DNA of 40,149 bases from Alphaproteobacteria bacterium (lineage in GTDB: Bacteria; Pseudomonadota; Alphaproteobacteria; Sphingomonadales; Sphingomonadaceae), in the NCBI GenBank assembly GCA_018823905.1, contig JAHJHL010000044.1, positions 1 through 40,149 on the forward strand, given 5' to 3'. The position numbers were made by a program, and so were the translations under genes. Shown in pieces: positions 8,387 through 16,369 of this stretch (position 1 is the stretch's first letter; each line of letters opens with the position of its first letter). Below the pieces are notes generated by a model. The model ran no database searches. It had not been told where the DNA came from and saw nothing but the letters and a program-made list of their open reading frames with translations.

Positions 8387-9637
8387 TTAGATCCGTTCGA
8401 TGATGATCGCGGGGGCCATGCCGCCCGCGGCGCACATGGTGATGAGGCCGTAGCGACCGCCCGAGCGTTCGAGTTCGTCGAGTGCGGTACCGATCAAGAT
8501 TGAACCCGTCGCGCCGATCGGATGGCCAAGCGCCATCGCGCCGCCGTTGATGTTGACCTTTTCGCGGTCGAGATAGAGGTCACGGATGAATTTCTCGGCG
8601 ACGACGGCGAAGGCCTCGTTGATTTCCCAGACGTCGATGTCGTCCTTGGTCAGCCCGGCCTTTTCGAGCACCTTTTTCGCCGCGGGGACAGGCGCATTGA
8701 GCATCAGCGTCGGATCATCGCCGATGTTGGCGTAGGCGACGACGCGGGCTCGCGGTTTCAGGCCATGGCTGTCGGCATACTCTTTTGACGCCAGCAAGAT
8801 CGCGGCGGCACCGTCGACGACGCCCGAGCTGTTGCCCGCATGGTGGAAATGCTGGATCTCGACATCGGGGTAGCGGCGGTTGACCTGCTTGCGGAAGGTG
8901 AAGCCGCCGCCGAGGTCGAAATCGGCAAGGCCGGTGAAGGCGGGCTTTAGCGATGCCAGTCCTTCGGCGGTGGTTTCGGGGCGCGGGAATTCTTCATGGT
9001 CGAGCGCGACGCTACCGTCGGTATTCAGAACGGGGACGACCGACTTGGTGAAGCGGCCCTCCTTGATCGCCTTGTCGGCGCGTTGCTGGCTGACCAGCGC
9101 GAGCGCGTCGAGCGCCTCGCGGCTGATGCCTTCAATGGTGGCAATCGCGTCACCGCAGACGCCCTGATGTGACTGCGGGTGCATTTCGTCGAGCGCTTCG
9201 TGGCCCGACCCCATGAGCCGCGGCGGCAGCCCGGCATTGGCCTGTTCGGCGGCGAAGGCGGTGGTGTAGCTCATCATCTCGGTACCGCCCGCGATGACGC
9301 AATCTTCCATGCCGCTCATCACGCTGGCTGCGGCGAGGTTGACCGAGGTGATGCCGCCGCCGCAGAAGCGGTCGAGTGTCGTTCCCGATGCCTTGGTGTC
9401 ATAACCCGCGGAGAGCGCCGCCATGCGGCCAAGGTCACCGCCCTGCTTGCCGTTCTGGCTCGACGTCGACCAGATGATGTCGTCGACCGTCGCGGTGTCG
9501 AGGTTGTTGCGATCCTTGATCGCCTTTAGCACCGTCGCGGCCAGATGCTGGGGATGGAGGTGCGACAGCGCGCCCTTGCCAGGCTTGCCAACCCCGCGCG
9601 GGGTGCGGACGGCGTCGATGATATAGGCTTCGGCCAT
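8387..9637 (-). CDS. Acetyl-CoA C-acyltransferase (thiolase)
   Basis: This 416-residue type II thiolase has all three catalytic motifs: nucleophile Cys92 in RFCGGGITS, the GHPIGATGS histidine loop, and the C-terminal [12 protein letters not shown] cysteine. It cleaves 3-ketoacyl-CoA with CoA, the last step of a beta-oxidation round, or runs in reverse. It is the last gene of a minus-strand run: dehydrogenase, dehydrogenase, short-chain dehydrogenase, thiolase. That order gives most of a beta-oxidation spiral apart from the hydratase. An AAAGGA Shine-Dalgarno sequence stands 7 bases before the ATG. The chain-length preference cannot be read. Confidence 0.93.
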   Translation of the reverse strand: MAEAYIIDAVRTPRGVGKPGKGALSHLHPQHLAATVLKAIKDRNNLDTATVDDIIWSTSSQNGKQGGDLGRMAALSAGYDTKASGTTLDRFCGGGITSVNLAAASVMSGMEDCVIAGGTEMMSYTTAFAAEQANAGLPPRLMGSGHEALDEMHPQSHQGVCGDAIATIEGISREALDALALVSQQRADKAIKEGRFTKSVVPVLNTDGSVALDHEEFPRPETTAEGLASLKPAFTGLADFDLGGGFTFRKQVNRRYPDVEIQHFHHAGNSSGVVDGAAAILLASKEYADSHGLKPRARVVAYANIGDDPTLMLNAPVPAAKKVLEKAGLTKDDIDVWEINEAFAVVAEKFIRDLYLDREKVNINGGAMALGHPIGATGSILIGTALDELERSGGRYGLITMCAAGGMAPAIIIERI

Positions 9638-9660
9638 GGGATATTCCTTTCGGGGAGCGT

Positions 9661-10443
9661 TTAACGGGGGGCCATGCGGATCGCGCCGTCGAGGCGGACG
9701 GCCTGGCCGTTGAAATAGGTGTTGCGGATCATTTCCATCGCGAGGCTGGCATATTCCTCGGCCTTGCCGAGCCGCTTGGGGAACGGGACCGAGGCTTCGA
9801 GGCTTTCCTTCACCTTCGGGTTCATATTGTTGAGCAGCGGCGTGCCGAACACGCCCGGCATGATCGAATTGACGCGGATTCCAAGGTCCATCAGGTCGCG
9901 CGCCATTGGCAGGACAAGGCCGTTCACCCCGGCCTTGGCCGAACCATAGATGACCTGCCCGATCTGACCGTCCTGCGCCGCGACCGATGCGGTGAGCACG
10001 ATCGCGCCGCGCTCGCCATCCTCCATTTCGGGCAAGCTGGCCATTCCTTCGGCGGCGATCGATGCAATGCGATAGCTCGCGGTCAAAATTCCCTCGACGC
10101 CAAAGGCATAATCCTCGGTGGGCGTCCGGCGGTATCCGCCGGTTTCCTTGTCATAGGCGAGCGTCTTGCCACGCCGCGACGTCATGGCGCAGTGGACGCA
10201 GATGCGCTCCTGACCATGCGCGGCGCGCGCTTTTGCATAACCGTCGATCACCGATTGCTCGTCAATAATGTCGACATGAACGAACAGTCCGCCGATTGCC
10301 CCGGCAACCTCTTCACCGAGCGCGTCGTTGATGTCGAAGATCGTGACCTTGACCCCTGCCGCCGCCAGCGCTTCGGCGGTGGCGCGGCCAAGTCCCGAGG
10401 CGCCGCCGGTAACGACTGCCGCGGTGGTGGAATCGAACTTCAT
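9661..10443 (-). CDS. Short-chain dehydrogenase, 3-hydroxyacyl-CoA dehydrogenase type 2-like
   Basis: This 260-residue SDR has the TGGASGLG nucleotide loop, FDIND after strand 2 (an acid favouring NAD), catalytic Ser in LTASVAA, and Tyr/Lys in YGSAK. The overall pattern resembles HSD17B10-type 3-hydroxyacyl-CoA or hydroxysteroid dehydrogenases. One oddity is that the usual NNAG loop reads VHCAM, so the structural Asn and Gly are lost. The ATG at 10443 is supported by a strong GAGGAGG Shine-Dalgarno sequence that overlaps the stop of the upstream dehydrogenase. A longer reading to 10641 would cover the end of that gene and is rejected. It probably oxidises the hydroxyacyl-CoA ahead of the thiolase. 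Confidence 0.9.
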   Translation of the reverse strand: MKFDSTTAAVVTGGASGLGRATAEALAAAGVKVTIFDINDALGEEVAGAIGGLFVHVDIIDEQSVIDGYAKARAAHGQERICVHCAMTSRRGKTLAYDKETGGYRRTPTEDYAFGVEGILTASYRIASIAAEGMASLPEMEDGERGAIVLTASVAAQDGQIGQVIYGSAKAGVNGLVLPMARDLMDLGIRVNSIMPGVFGTPLLNNMNPKVKESLEASVPFPKRLGKAEEYASLAMEMIRNTYFNGQAVRLDGAIRMAPR

Positions 10444-10456
10444 TGGCTGTGCCTCC

Positions 10457-11662
10457 TCAGGCCGGAATCTGGTTGAAGGGAATACCCTTGTCGGGGCGAT
10501 GATCCTGCGGCAGGCCGAGCACCTTTTCTGCGATGGTGTTGAGCAGGGTCTCGTCCGAACCCCCGGCGATGCGCCCGGTCGGGGCGTTGATCCAACTCGA
10601 CGCCCAATTCTCCTTTTGCGAGGCATGTTCGTCGAAGGCAAAGCCGTCGGTGCCTTGCAGGTCGATCGCGAGTTCGGACAGCTTCTGGCGTGAGCGCACC
10701 GCGACCAGCTTGTTGAGCGATCCTTCGGCGCCGGGGATCATTCCCGCCTGCATCATCAGGCGCGCGCGGACGTTGATCGAATCGAGCCCCGACCGCATCG
10801 CATGGTTGCGCGCGATCTGGTGGCGAATGCGGCCATCCTCGATCGCGGGCTTGCCATTGAGTAGCGTATTTTTGGCCAGATCGACGAACAGGTCGAGGTG
10901 CGGACCGAAGCCCGCGCTGTCGGTGGCGACATAGCGCTCGATCATCAACGTCGTGATGGCGACGGCAAACCCGCCGCCAACGGGCGACATGCGGTGGTCG
11001 TCGCTGATCTTCACATCGTCGAAGAAGACTTCGTTGACGTGGCTGTCACCGCCCGCAAGCTTGATCGGGCGGACGGTGACCCCCGGCGCCTTCATATCGA
11101 CCCAGAAATAGGTCAGCCCTTTGTGCTTGGGGACGGTCGGATCGGTGCGGACGACGATGACGCCATAGTCGCTATAATGCGCCCAGCTGGTCCATACTTT
11201 CTGGCCGTTGATCTTCCACCCGTTGCCGTCGGGTTCGGCCTTGGTGCGCAGGCCCGCGAGGTCGGAGCCGCCTGAGGGTTCGGAGAACAGCTGGCACCAG
11301 ATTTCTTCGCCTTGCAGCGCCTTGAGCACGCGCTCCTTGACGAAGTCCCGGTCGCTGCCGAACTGCATCAGCACCGGGACCGGCATGCCGAGCGAGATGC
11401 CGAAATAGAAATTGGGGAAGCCGTGCTTCATTTCTTCGGCGTCGAAGGTGACCTTTTCGAGATGGGTCAGCCCCTGACCGCCATATTCGGTCGGCCAGTT
11501 GATCCCCGCAAAGCCCGCGTCGAATTTCGCCTTTTGGTAGCGGCGACCGAGCGCGAGATCGTCGGCCTCGGCGAGCCCCTTGCGCGCCTCCCGCCCATAA
11601 GTCGGCGCCATCGATTCAAGCCACGCCGCCGCTTTGGCGCGATAGGTTTCCAGATCGCTCAT
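10457..11662 (-). CDS. Acyl-CoA dehydrogenase (second gene of operon)
   Basis: This 401-residue flavoprotein contains WCQLFSEPSGGSDLAGL and INGQKVWTSWAHYSD from the FAD/acyl-binding middle domain, and GGSDETLLNTIAEKVLGLP at the C-terminus. The ATG at 11662 overlaps the stop of the preceding dehydrogenase by ATGA, so the two are probably co-translated and may form a heteromer. The C-terminal GGSDE motif resembles the branch acting on bulky or polycyclic acyl-CoAs in actinobacterial steroid catabolism, but this is family-level inference. It donates electrons to ETF. The following SDR gene begins 13 bases after its stop. Confidence 0.9.
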   Translation of the reverse strand: MSDLETYRAKAAAWLESMAPTYGREARKGLAEADDLALGRRYQKAKFDAGFAGINWPTEYGGQGLTHLEKVTFDAEEMKHGFPNFYFGISLGMPVPVLMQFGSDRDFVKERVLKALQGEEIWCQLFSEPSGGSDLAGLRTKAEPDGNGWKINGQKVWTSWAHYSDYGVIVVRTDPTVPKHKGLTYFWVDMKAPGVTVRPIKLAGGDSHVNEVFFDDVKISDDHRMSPVGGGFAVAITTLMIERYVATDSAGFGPHLDLFVDLAKNTLLNGKPAIEDGRIRHQIARNHAMRSGLDSINVRARLMMQAGMIPGAEGSLNKLVAVRSRQKLSELAIDLQGTDGFAFDEHASQKENWASSWINAPTGRIAGGSDETLLNTIAEKVLGLPQDHRPDKGIPFNQIPA

Positions 11663-12753
11663 GCCGCTTCTTCTGCCAGTCGGTCGACGAGGATATCTTC
11701 CCAGAACAGGCTGCTGCCCTGTTCGATCGCGAGGCTGCGCGCGCGGCGCATATGAAGGTGGAGCCCAAGATCCCAGGTCACGCCGATGCCGCCGTGGATC
11801 TGCACACAATCACGCGCCGCGGCGTCATAGGCCTCGGTCGCCGACAGCCGCGCCGCGGCGGCGGCAGTGATGAAATCGTCGGCACCCTCGCGCGAGGCTG
11901 CGTGGATGCAGTTGGCGCGCGCCAGTTCGGCCAGTCCATAAAGCTCCGCGATGCGGTGCTTCACAGACTGGAAGGCACCGATCGGCTGGCCGAAAGCGCG
12001 GCGGGTCAGTGCGTAGTCGCGCGCGATTTCCATCAGCACCTCGGCGCCGCCGGTCTGCTCATGCGCCGTGACGACCGCCTGGAGGGCCAGGATGTGGAGG
12101 GCCGCATCGCGGGCTGCGGTTCCGACCACCAATGTTTCAGCGGGCGCGCCGACAAAGCTCAGATTGGCGACGCAGCGGCTGTTGTCGAAACTCTGCAACG
12201 GGGTGCGCTCGACGTCGGTCAGGTCGACGAGCGCCAGCACCGGCATCCCGAAACCATTGGCCAGCACGATCGCGACATCGCCCGCGAGTCCGCCGGAAAC
12301 ACCGCGCGCTATACCGCTCAGTCGGTCGTCGGTGAACGTCACGTCCGGCTGTGCCGGTAGCGTGTCGGGACCAGCGGCAAAAGCAATCGCGCCGATGCTT
12401 TCGCCGGACGCCAGTGCGGGTAGCCAGCGCGCCTTTTGCGCATCGGACCCGTAAAGCTCGATCGTCTTTGCGGCGCCAAAGCCCGACGTCAGAAAGGGCG
12501 CACCGCTGAGTGACCGGCCCGCCTGATGCGCGATCAGCCCGAGTTCGATCAGGCCGAGACCCAGCCCGTCATGCGCTTCGGGAAGCGCCAGCGCGGTCCA
12601 GCCCTGTTCCTTTGCCGTGTCCCAGAAAGGGCGATGATATTCGCCGACTGATTCGAGCAGCGGCAGCAACGCCTCGGTGCTGGTACGTGCTTCAAGAACG
12701 CGCCGCGATTCGGTTGCGATCGCCTGTTGGCCTTCATCATAGAGGATGGTCAT
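11659..12753 (-). CDS. Acyl-CoA dehydrogenase (first gene of operon, partner subunit)
   Basis: This 364-residue member has an N-terminal helical domain (TILYDEGQQAIATESRRVL), a weakly conserved middle domain without the usual SE-GSD signature, and a C-terminal domain with ALTRRAFGQPIGAFQSVKH and QIHGGIGVTWDLGLHLHM. Members with a degenerate middle domain often serve as the beta partner in two-gene dehydrogenases. The 4-base overlap with the next gene supports that reading. It starts the operon and faces the flavoprotein gene at 12886 across a 132-base region holding a palindrome. The Shine-Dalgarno sequence is weak or distant. Confidence 0.88.
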   Translation of the reverse strand: MTILYDEGQQAIATESRRVLEARTSTEALLPLLESVGEYHRPFWDTAKEQGWTALALPEAHDGLGLGLIELGLIAHQAGRSLSGAPFLTSGFGAAKTIELYGSDAQKARWLPALASGESIGAIAFAAGPDTLPAQPDVTFTDDRLSGIARGVSGGLAGDVAIVLANGFGMPVLALVDLTDVERTPLQSFDNSRCVANLSFVGAPAETLVVGTAARDAALHILALQAVVTAHEQTGGAEVLMEIARDYALTRRAFGQPIGAFQSVKHRIAELYGLAELARANCIHAASREGADDFITAAAAARLSATEAYDAAARDCVQIHGGIGVTWDLGLHLHMRRARSLAIEQGSSLFWEDILVDRLAEEAA

Positions 12754-12804
12754 GATGCCATTCGTCCCGCTCCCATATATCTTGTCTTGCCAATGAACCG
12801 GACG

Positions 12805-12820
12805 TTGACGTAAACGTCAA
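12805..12820. promoter_or_regulatory. Perfect 16-bp palindrome, candidate operator
   Basis: TTGACGTAAACGTCAA has two exact 7-base arms around AA. It lies in the divergent region between the acyl-CoA dehydrogenase operon (start 12753) and the flavoprotein gene (start 12886). The form resembles the ACGT-rich sites I associate with MerR-type regulators of branched-chain and fatty acid catabolism such as LiuR. Each arm also looks like a -35 element (TTGACG) on its own strand. The regulator is not in this window. Confidence 0.5.
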
Positions 12821-12885
12821 GTCAATTCCGGCGCGCGGCGACGTAGCGTCATTTTGTTGCGACCGGCATGGGGAGGGACTGAACG

Positions 12886-13866
12886 ATGGCTTTCAAGACA
12901 CGTATCACCGAAATGCTCGGGATCGCACATCCGATCGTGCAGGGCGGGATGCAGAGCGTCGGCTACGCCGAACTCGCCAGCGCGGTTTCGAATGCCGGCG
13001 GGCTTGGCATCATCACCGCGCTGACCCAGCCGAGCCCTGAGGCGCTCAGCGCCGAGATCGAGCGTTGCCGCGCGATGACCGACAAGCCGTTCGGTGTGAA
13101 CATGACCGTTTTCCCGACGATCAACGCCCCCGACTACAAGGCCTATGCGCAGGCTATCATCGACGGCGGGGTCAAGATCGTCGAGACCGCGGGAACGCCC
13201 GCGGTGCGCGAGATATGGGAAATGCTGAAACCGCATGGCATCACGATCCTGCACAAATGCACCGCGGTACGCCACGCCTTGTCGGCCGAGCGCGCGGGCT
13301 GCGACATCATCTCGATCGACGGCTTTGAATGCGCAGGGCATCCGGGCGAGGATGATATTCCGGGGCTGATCCTGATCCCGGCGGCGGCCGACAAGGTGAA
13401 AATTCCGATGCTCGCGTCGGGCGGTTTCGGTGACGGCCGCGGGCTTGTCGCCGCGCTCGCGCTCGGTGCCGAAGGGATCAACATGGGTACGCGCTTCTGC
13501 GCGACCGTCGAGGCGCCGATCCACGACAATGTGAAGCAGGCCTATGTCGATAACGATGAACGCGGATCCTATCTGATCTTTCGCAGCCTCAAGAACACCG
13601 CGCGCGTCGGAAAGAGCGCGGTCAGCGAAGAGGTTGTGCGCCGTCTGGCGCAGCCCGACGCCACCTTTGCGGATGTCGCGGAACTGGTGAACGGCAAGGC
13701 GGGGCGCGAACTGCTCGAGACCGGCGACTTGTCGAAGGGCGTGTTCTGGGCCGGGATGGTGCAGGGATTGATCCACGATATTCCAACCTGCAAGCAGCTG
13801 ATCGATCGCATCATCGCCGAGGCGGATGCGATCGTCGATCAGCGGCTCGCGTCTTTCCGGCGATAG
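12886..13866 (+). CDS. Nitronate monooxygenase-like FMN flavoprotein
   Basis: This 326-residue TIM-barrel flavoprotein has IAHPIVQGGM near the N-terminus, NAGGLGIITALTQ, DKPFGVNMTV, ECAGHPGEDD (the position of the His used by 2-nitropropane dioxygenases) and ASGGFGDGRG plus GAEGINMGTRF for FMN phosphate binding. A GGGGAGGG Shine-Dalgarno sequence precedes the ATG. Relatives beside acyl-CoA dehydrogenases include mycobacterial IpdC, which acts in steroid ring breakdown, so a role on an unusual acyl-CoA is at least as likely as nitronate oxidation. It is divergent from the dehydrogenase operon and shares the palindromic region with it. Confidence 0.87.
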   Translation: MAFKTRITEMLGIAHPIVQGGMQSVGYAELASAVSNAGGLGIITALTQPSPEALSAEIERCRAMTDKPFGVNMTVFPTINAPDYKAYAQAIIDGGVKIVETAGTPAVREIWEMLKPHGITILHKCTAVRHALSAERAGCDIISIDGFECAGHPGEDDIPGLILIPAAADKVKIPMLASGGFGDGRGLVAALALGAEGINMGTRFCATVEAPIHDNVKQAYVDNDERGSYLIFRSLKNTARVGKSAVSEEVVRRLAQPDATFADVAELVNGKAGRELLETGDLSKGVFWAGMVQGLIHDIPTCKQLIDRIIAEADAIVDQRLASFRR

Positions 13867-13985
13867 GCTGCGTCGTGCCGACACGCTGGCGCGGCGCGTG
13901 CGCTTTCGATATGATCCGATTCTTCGCATTTTGATCAGTTCGCTGCCCACGGCGTTATCGCCCGCCGGTGCGCCAAGGGGGATGT

Positions 13986-15077
13986 TTGAGCGTCATCGAA
14001 TATAAGGGTTTTGGCGGCGTTGCGTTGCCCGCCGACGTGCTGGGCGATGACAACGACCCCGCGGTGCTGCTGATCCCCGACATCGGGCAGGCGCGCGGTG
14101 CCTGGCGCGCGGTGGCCGATGGACTGGTGCTGTCGGGGCGACGTGTGGTGAATCTCGATTTGCGTCCTGACGGTGGCGCTGACCAGCTAGCAGCGCATAT
14201 CGAGGATTTGCGCCTCGTCCTTGCCCAAATGGGGTCGCGCCCCGTCGTTGTTGCGGCGCGACGCGGCGGCTGGATCGCGACGCGCGCGCTGGCAACCGAC
14301 GGCATATTGCTCGCGGGCGGGCTGGTGCTGGTCGATATGCCCGAGGATGCCGACGCCATCGCGAACGGCATTGCGGGGCGACAGGCGCTGCCGACGCTGG
14401 TGGTGCGCGGCGGCTTTGCGCCCGCGCAATGCAGCCCTGCGAGCGATGCCTTTCACGCCGCGCTGCCGGTCGGCGAAAGTGCCGACATCGATGAGGCTGA
14501 TCTGGCGCTCGAAGCGGACCGGACCGAAGCCTTGCTCGGTCAGTTGCTCGAATTTCTCGAGCGCCGCCAGCCGCGCGAGGCGACCGAGTTTCAGGCGGGA
14601 TCGGACCCGCGAACGCTGCGCGACGCGATGGGCTGCTTTGCCACCGGGGTGACGATCGTCACGGCGCTGGATGCGGCAGGGGTGCCGGTGGGGCTGACCG
14701 CGAACAGCTTCACGTCAGTGTCGCTCGATCCGCCGCTCTTGCTCGTCTGCATCGCCAATTCGGCGGGAACCGCGCCTGCGCTGCGCGAGGCAGGGCATTT
14801 TGGGGTCAATGTGCTGCAAATCGGTCAGCAACCGGCATCGAACCGTTTCGCGACGCGCGGCGAGGACCGTTTCGCCAACCTGCCGTGGGCGCCGGGGCAG
14901 ACGGGAGTGCCGCTGCTCGGCAGCTCGCTGGTGTCGTTCGAATGCCAGCGCGAATCGCTCCATGAAGCAGGCGATCATTTCATCCTGGTCGGCCGCGTCG
15001 TCCGCGCGCAGTTCGAACCACACCGTGACCCGCTGCTCTATTTCCGCGGCAAATATCGGCGGCTGCATTTCGCTTAG
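13986..15077 (+). CDS. Fusion: degenerate alpha/beta-hydrolase domain plus flavin reductase domain
   Basis: This protein has about 363 residues. Residues 1 to about 195 look like an alpha/beta-hydrolase (DNDPAVLLIPDIGQARGAW, then a VVNLDLRPDG strand). At the nucleophile elbow VVVAARRGGW replaces VGHSMGGW, so Arg92 stands where Ser should be. No convincing terminal catalytic His is visible either. From about residue 205 a flavin reductase/HpaC-like domain begins: RDAMGCFATGVTIVTA, GLTANSFTSVSLDPPLLLVC, then HFILVGRVV and LLYFRGKYRRL. The reductase half should reduce flavin with NAD(P)H for a partner oxygenase. The first half may only bind or scaffold. A TTG start at 13986 with AAGGGGG just upstream fits best. 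A GTG at 13968 is the alternative. Confidence 0.78.
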   Translation: MSVIEYKGFGGVALPADVLGDDNDPAVLLIPDIGQARGAWRAVADGLVLSGRRVVNLDLRPDGGADQLAAHIEDLRLVLAQMGSRPVVVAARRGGWIATRALATDGILLAGGLVLVDMPEDADAIANGIAGRQALPTLVVRGGFAPAQCSPASDAFHAALPVGESADIDEADLALEADRTEALLGQLLEFLERRQPREATEFQAGSDPRTLRDAMGCFATGVTIVTALDAAGVPVGLTANSFTSVSLDPPLLLVCIANSAGTAPALREAGHFGVNVLQIGQQPASNRFATRGEDRFANLPWAPGQTGVPLLGSSLVSFECQRESLHEAGDHFILVGRVVRAQFEPHRDPLLYFRGKYRRLHFA

Positions 15078-15104
15078 GGACGTGGGGTCAGACCGGACGG
15101 TCGA

Positions 15105-15195
15105 TGGCGGAGCGGGTGGGATTCGAACCCACGATAGGCTTTTGACCTATACTCACTTTCCAGGCGAGCGCCTTCGACCACTCGGCCACCGCTCC
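15105..15195 (-). tRNA. tRNA-Ser (anticodon GGA)
   Basis: The minus strand folds as a class II tRNA. The acceptor stem GGAGCGG pairs with CCGCTCC, discriminator G and an encoded CCA follow. The D arm contains GGCCGAGTGGTCGAAGGC, the anticodon loop is CTGGAAA, and a long variable arm precedes the GGTTCGAATCC T arm. The long variable arm and GGA anticodon identify serine (UCC/UCU codons). Confidence 0.96.
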
Positions 15196-15268
15196 GCATG
15201 CTTGGAACGCGCGCCCTAATCGCTGGGCGGGGCTTTCGCAAGTCGGTTGAGCATGGCAGACAGGCGGC

Positions 15269-16267
15269 ATGAAACATCTGCTTCTGGCCGCCGCTGCCGC
15301 TTCGCTAGCCCTCCCGGTTACCGCGCAGGAGCCTGCGCCGATCCCGTCGCCCGGCGAGATCGCGGCGGCGGCGCCCGCCAGCGACTGGATTGCGATCGCG
15401 CCGTCCGACCTGCTGGTGATGGACCTGTCGCCCGACGCCACGGGCAAGGCGCGCCGCGTCGTGATCCAGCTGATGCCCGCACCGTTCAGCCAGGGGTGGA
15501 TCGGCAATATCCGCAAGCTCGCCGCCGCGCATTGGTGGGATGGGACGAGCATCAACCGGGTGCAGGACAATTATGTCGTCCAATGGGGCGATGCGACCGA
15601 GAAAAAGGCGCTGCCGCGGGGTTTGGCGGTGGTACCGGAGAGCGGCTACCAAGTTTCGGAACCCGCCCAATCAATGCCAATCATTGAAACCTTCTATCGC
15701 AACAGGGAACGGTTGAAGGCGCTCGTTAACCAGCAGCGTAGCGGAAAACCCCTCGTTATTTACGCGCCGGACATGCGGACGAAGATCGATCCATATTCTG
15801 ATTTTCAGGCGTTCGCTGGCGGATGGCCGTTTGCCGGTAGTAACGGTGTTTGGCCCGTGCACTGCTACGGTATGGTCGGCGTCGGGCGCAACCTGTCGCC
15901 CGATACCGGCAGTGGCGCGGAACTGTACACCGTCATCGGACACGCTCCGCGTCACCTCGACCAGAATATCGCCCTCGTTGGCCGCGTGATTAGCGGTATC
16001 GAGCATCTCTCGAGCCTGCCGCGCGGCACGGGGGCGCTGGGATTTTATGAAACCGAGGCGGAGCGCGTGCCGATCGCGTCGATCCGCATTGCCAGCGAAT
16101 TGCCCGTCGCCGATCAGCCGCGCTTCGAATATTTGTCGACCGAAAGCGACAGCTTCGCGCGCTACGCCGACGCACGCGCCAATCGCCGCGATCCTTTCTT
16201 CATCAAGCCTGCTGGCGGCGCCGACATCTGCAATATTCCGGTGCCGGTGCGGCCCGTCACGAAATGA
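15269..16267 (+). CDS. Exported cyclophilin-like peptidylprolyl isomerase, divergent active site
   Basis: This 332-residue protein has a clear signal peptide (MKHLLLAAAAASLALPVTAQ), so it acts in the periplasm or at the membrane. The cyclophilin core is recognisable from HWWDGTSINRV to YVVQWGD, and GRVISGIEHL is the conserved late strand. Against human CypA the catalytic Arg55 is kept (Arg97), but His54 becomes Asn96, Trp121 becomes His229 and His126 becomes Ile234. A long insert separates the two halves. Proline isomerase activity may therefore be weak, with a chaperone-like role possible. It lies just downstream of tRNA-Ser on the other strand. Confidence 0.82.
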   Translation: MKHLLLAAAAASLALPVTAQEPAPIPSPGEIAAAAPASDWIAIAPSDLLVMDLSPDATGKARRVVIQLMPAPFSQGWIGNIRKLAAAHWWDGTSINRVQDNYVVQWGDATEKKALPRGLAVVPESGYQVSEPAQSMPIIETFYRNRERLKALVNQQRSGKPLVIYAPDMRTKIDPYSDFQAFAGGWPFAGSNGVWPVHCYGMVGVGRNLSPDTGSGAELYTVIGHAPRHLDQNIALVGRVISGIEHLSSLPRGTGALGFYETEAERVPIASIRIASELPVADQPRFEYLSTESDSFARYADARANRRDPFFIKPAGGADICNIPVPVRPVTK

Positions 16268-16283
16268 CGGTTTTAAGCTGTTT

Positions 16284-16356
16284 GCATCGAGCGAAGTCGA
16301 GATGCTGGAAGGCGATGGGCTCAGGTCGGGTGTCGCGACTTCGCTCGACACGAACG
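16284..16356. repeat. REP-like inverted repeat (TCGAGCGAAGTCGA family)
   Basis: Two short hairpins face each other: 16284-16305 (GCATC...GATGC) and 16330-16351 (GTGTCG...CGACAC). Their cores, near 16287-16300 and 16335-16348, are inverted copies of TCGAGCGAAGTCGA with one mismatch. Positions 16339-16356 are identical to positions 1-18. The element fills the gap between two plus-strand genes and has no coding frame. Confidence 0.6.
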
Positions 16357-16369
16357 CGTTGAGCGCGAA

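Noticed and set aside
12817-13950. 377-residue open frame on the minus strand opposite the nitronate monooxygenase-like gene
   Set aside because: It is a shadow of the flavoprotein gene and has no recognisable domain or ribosome site.
15074-15277. Small minus-strand open frame overlapping tRNA-Ser
   Set aside because: Most of it is the tRNA itself, so it is not a protein gene.
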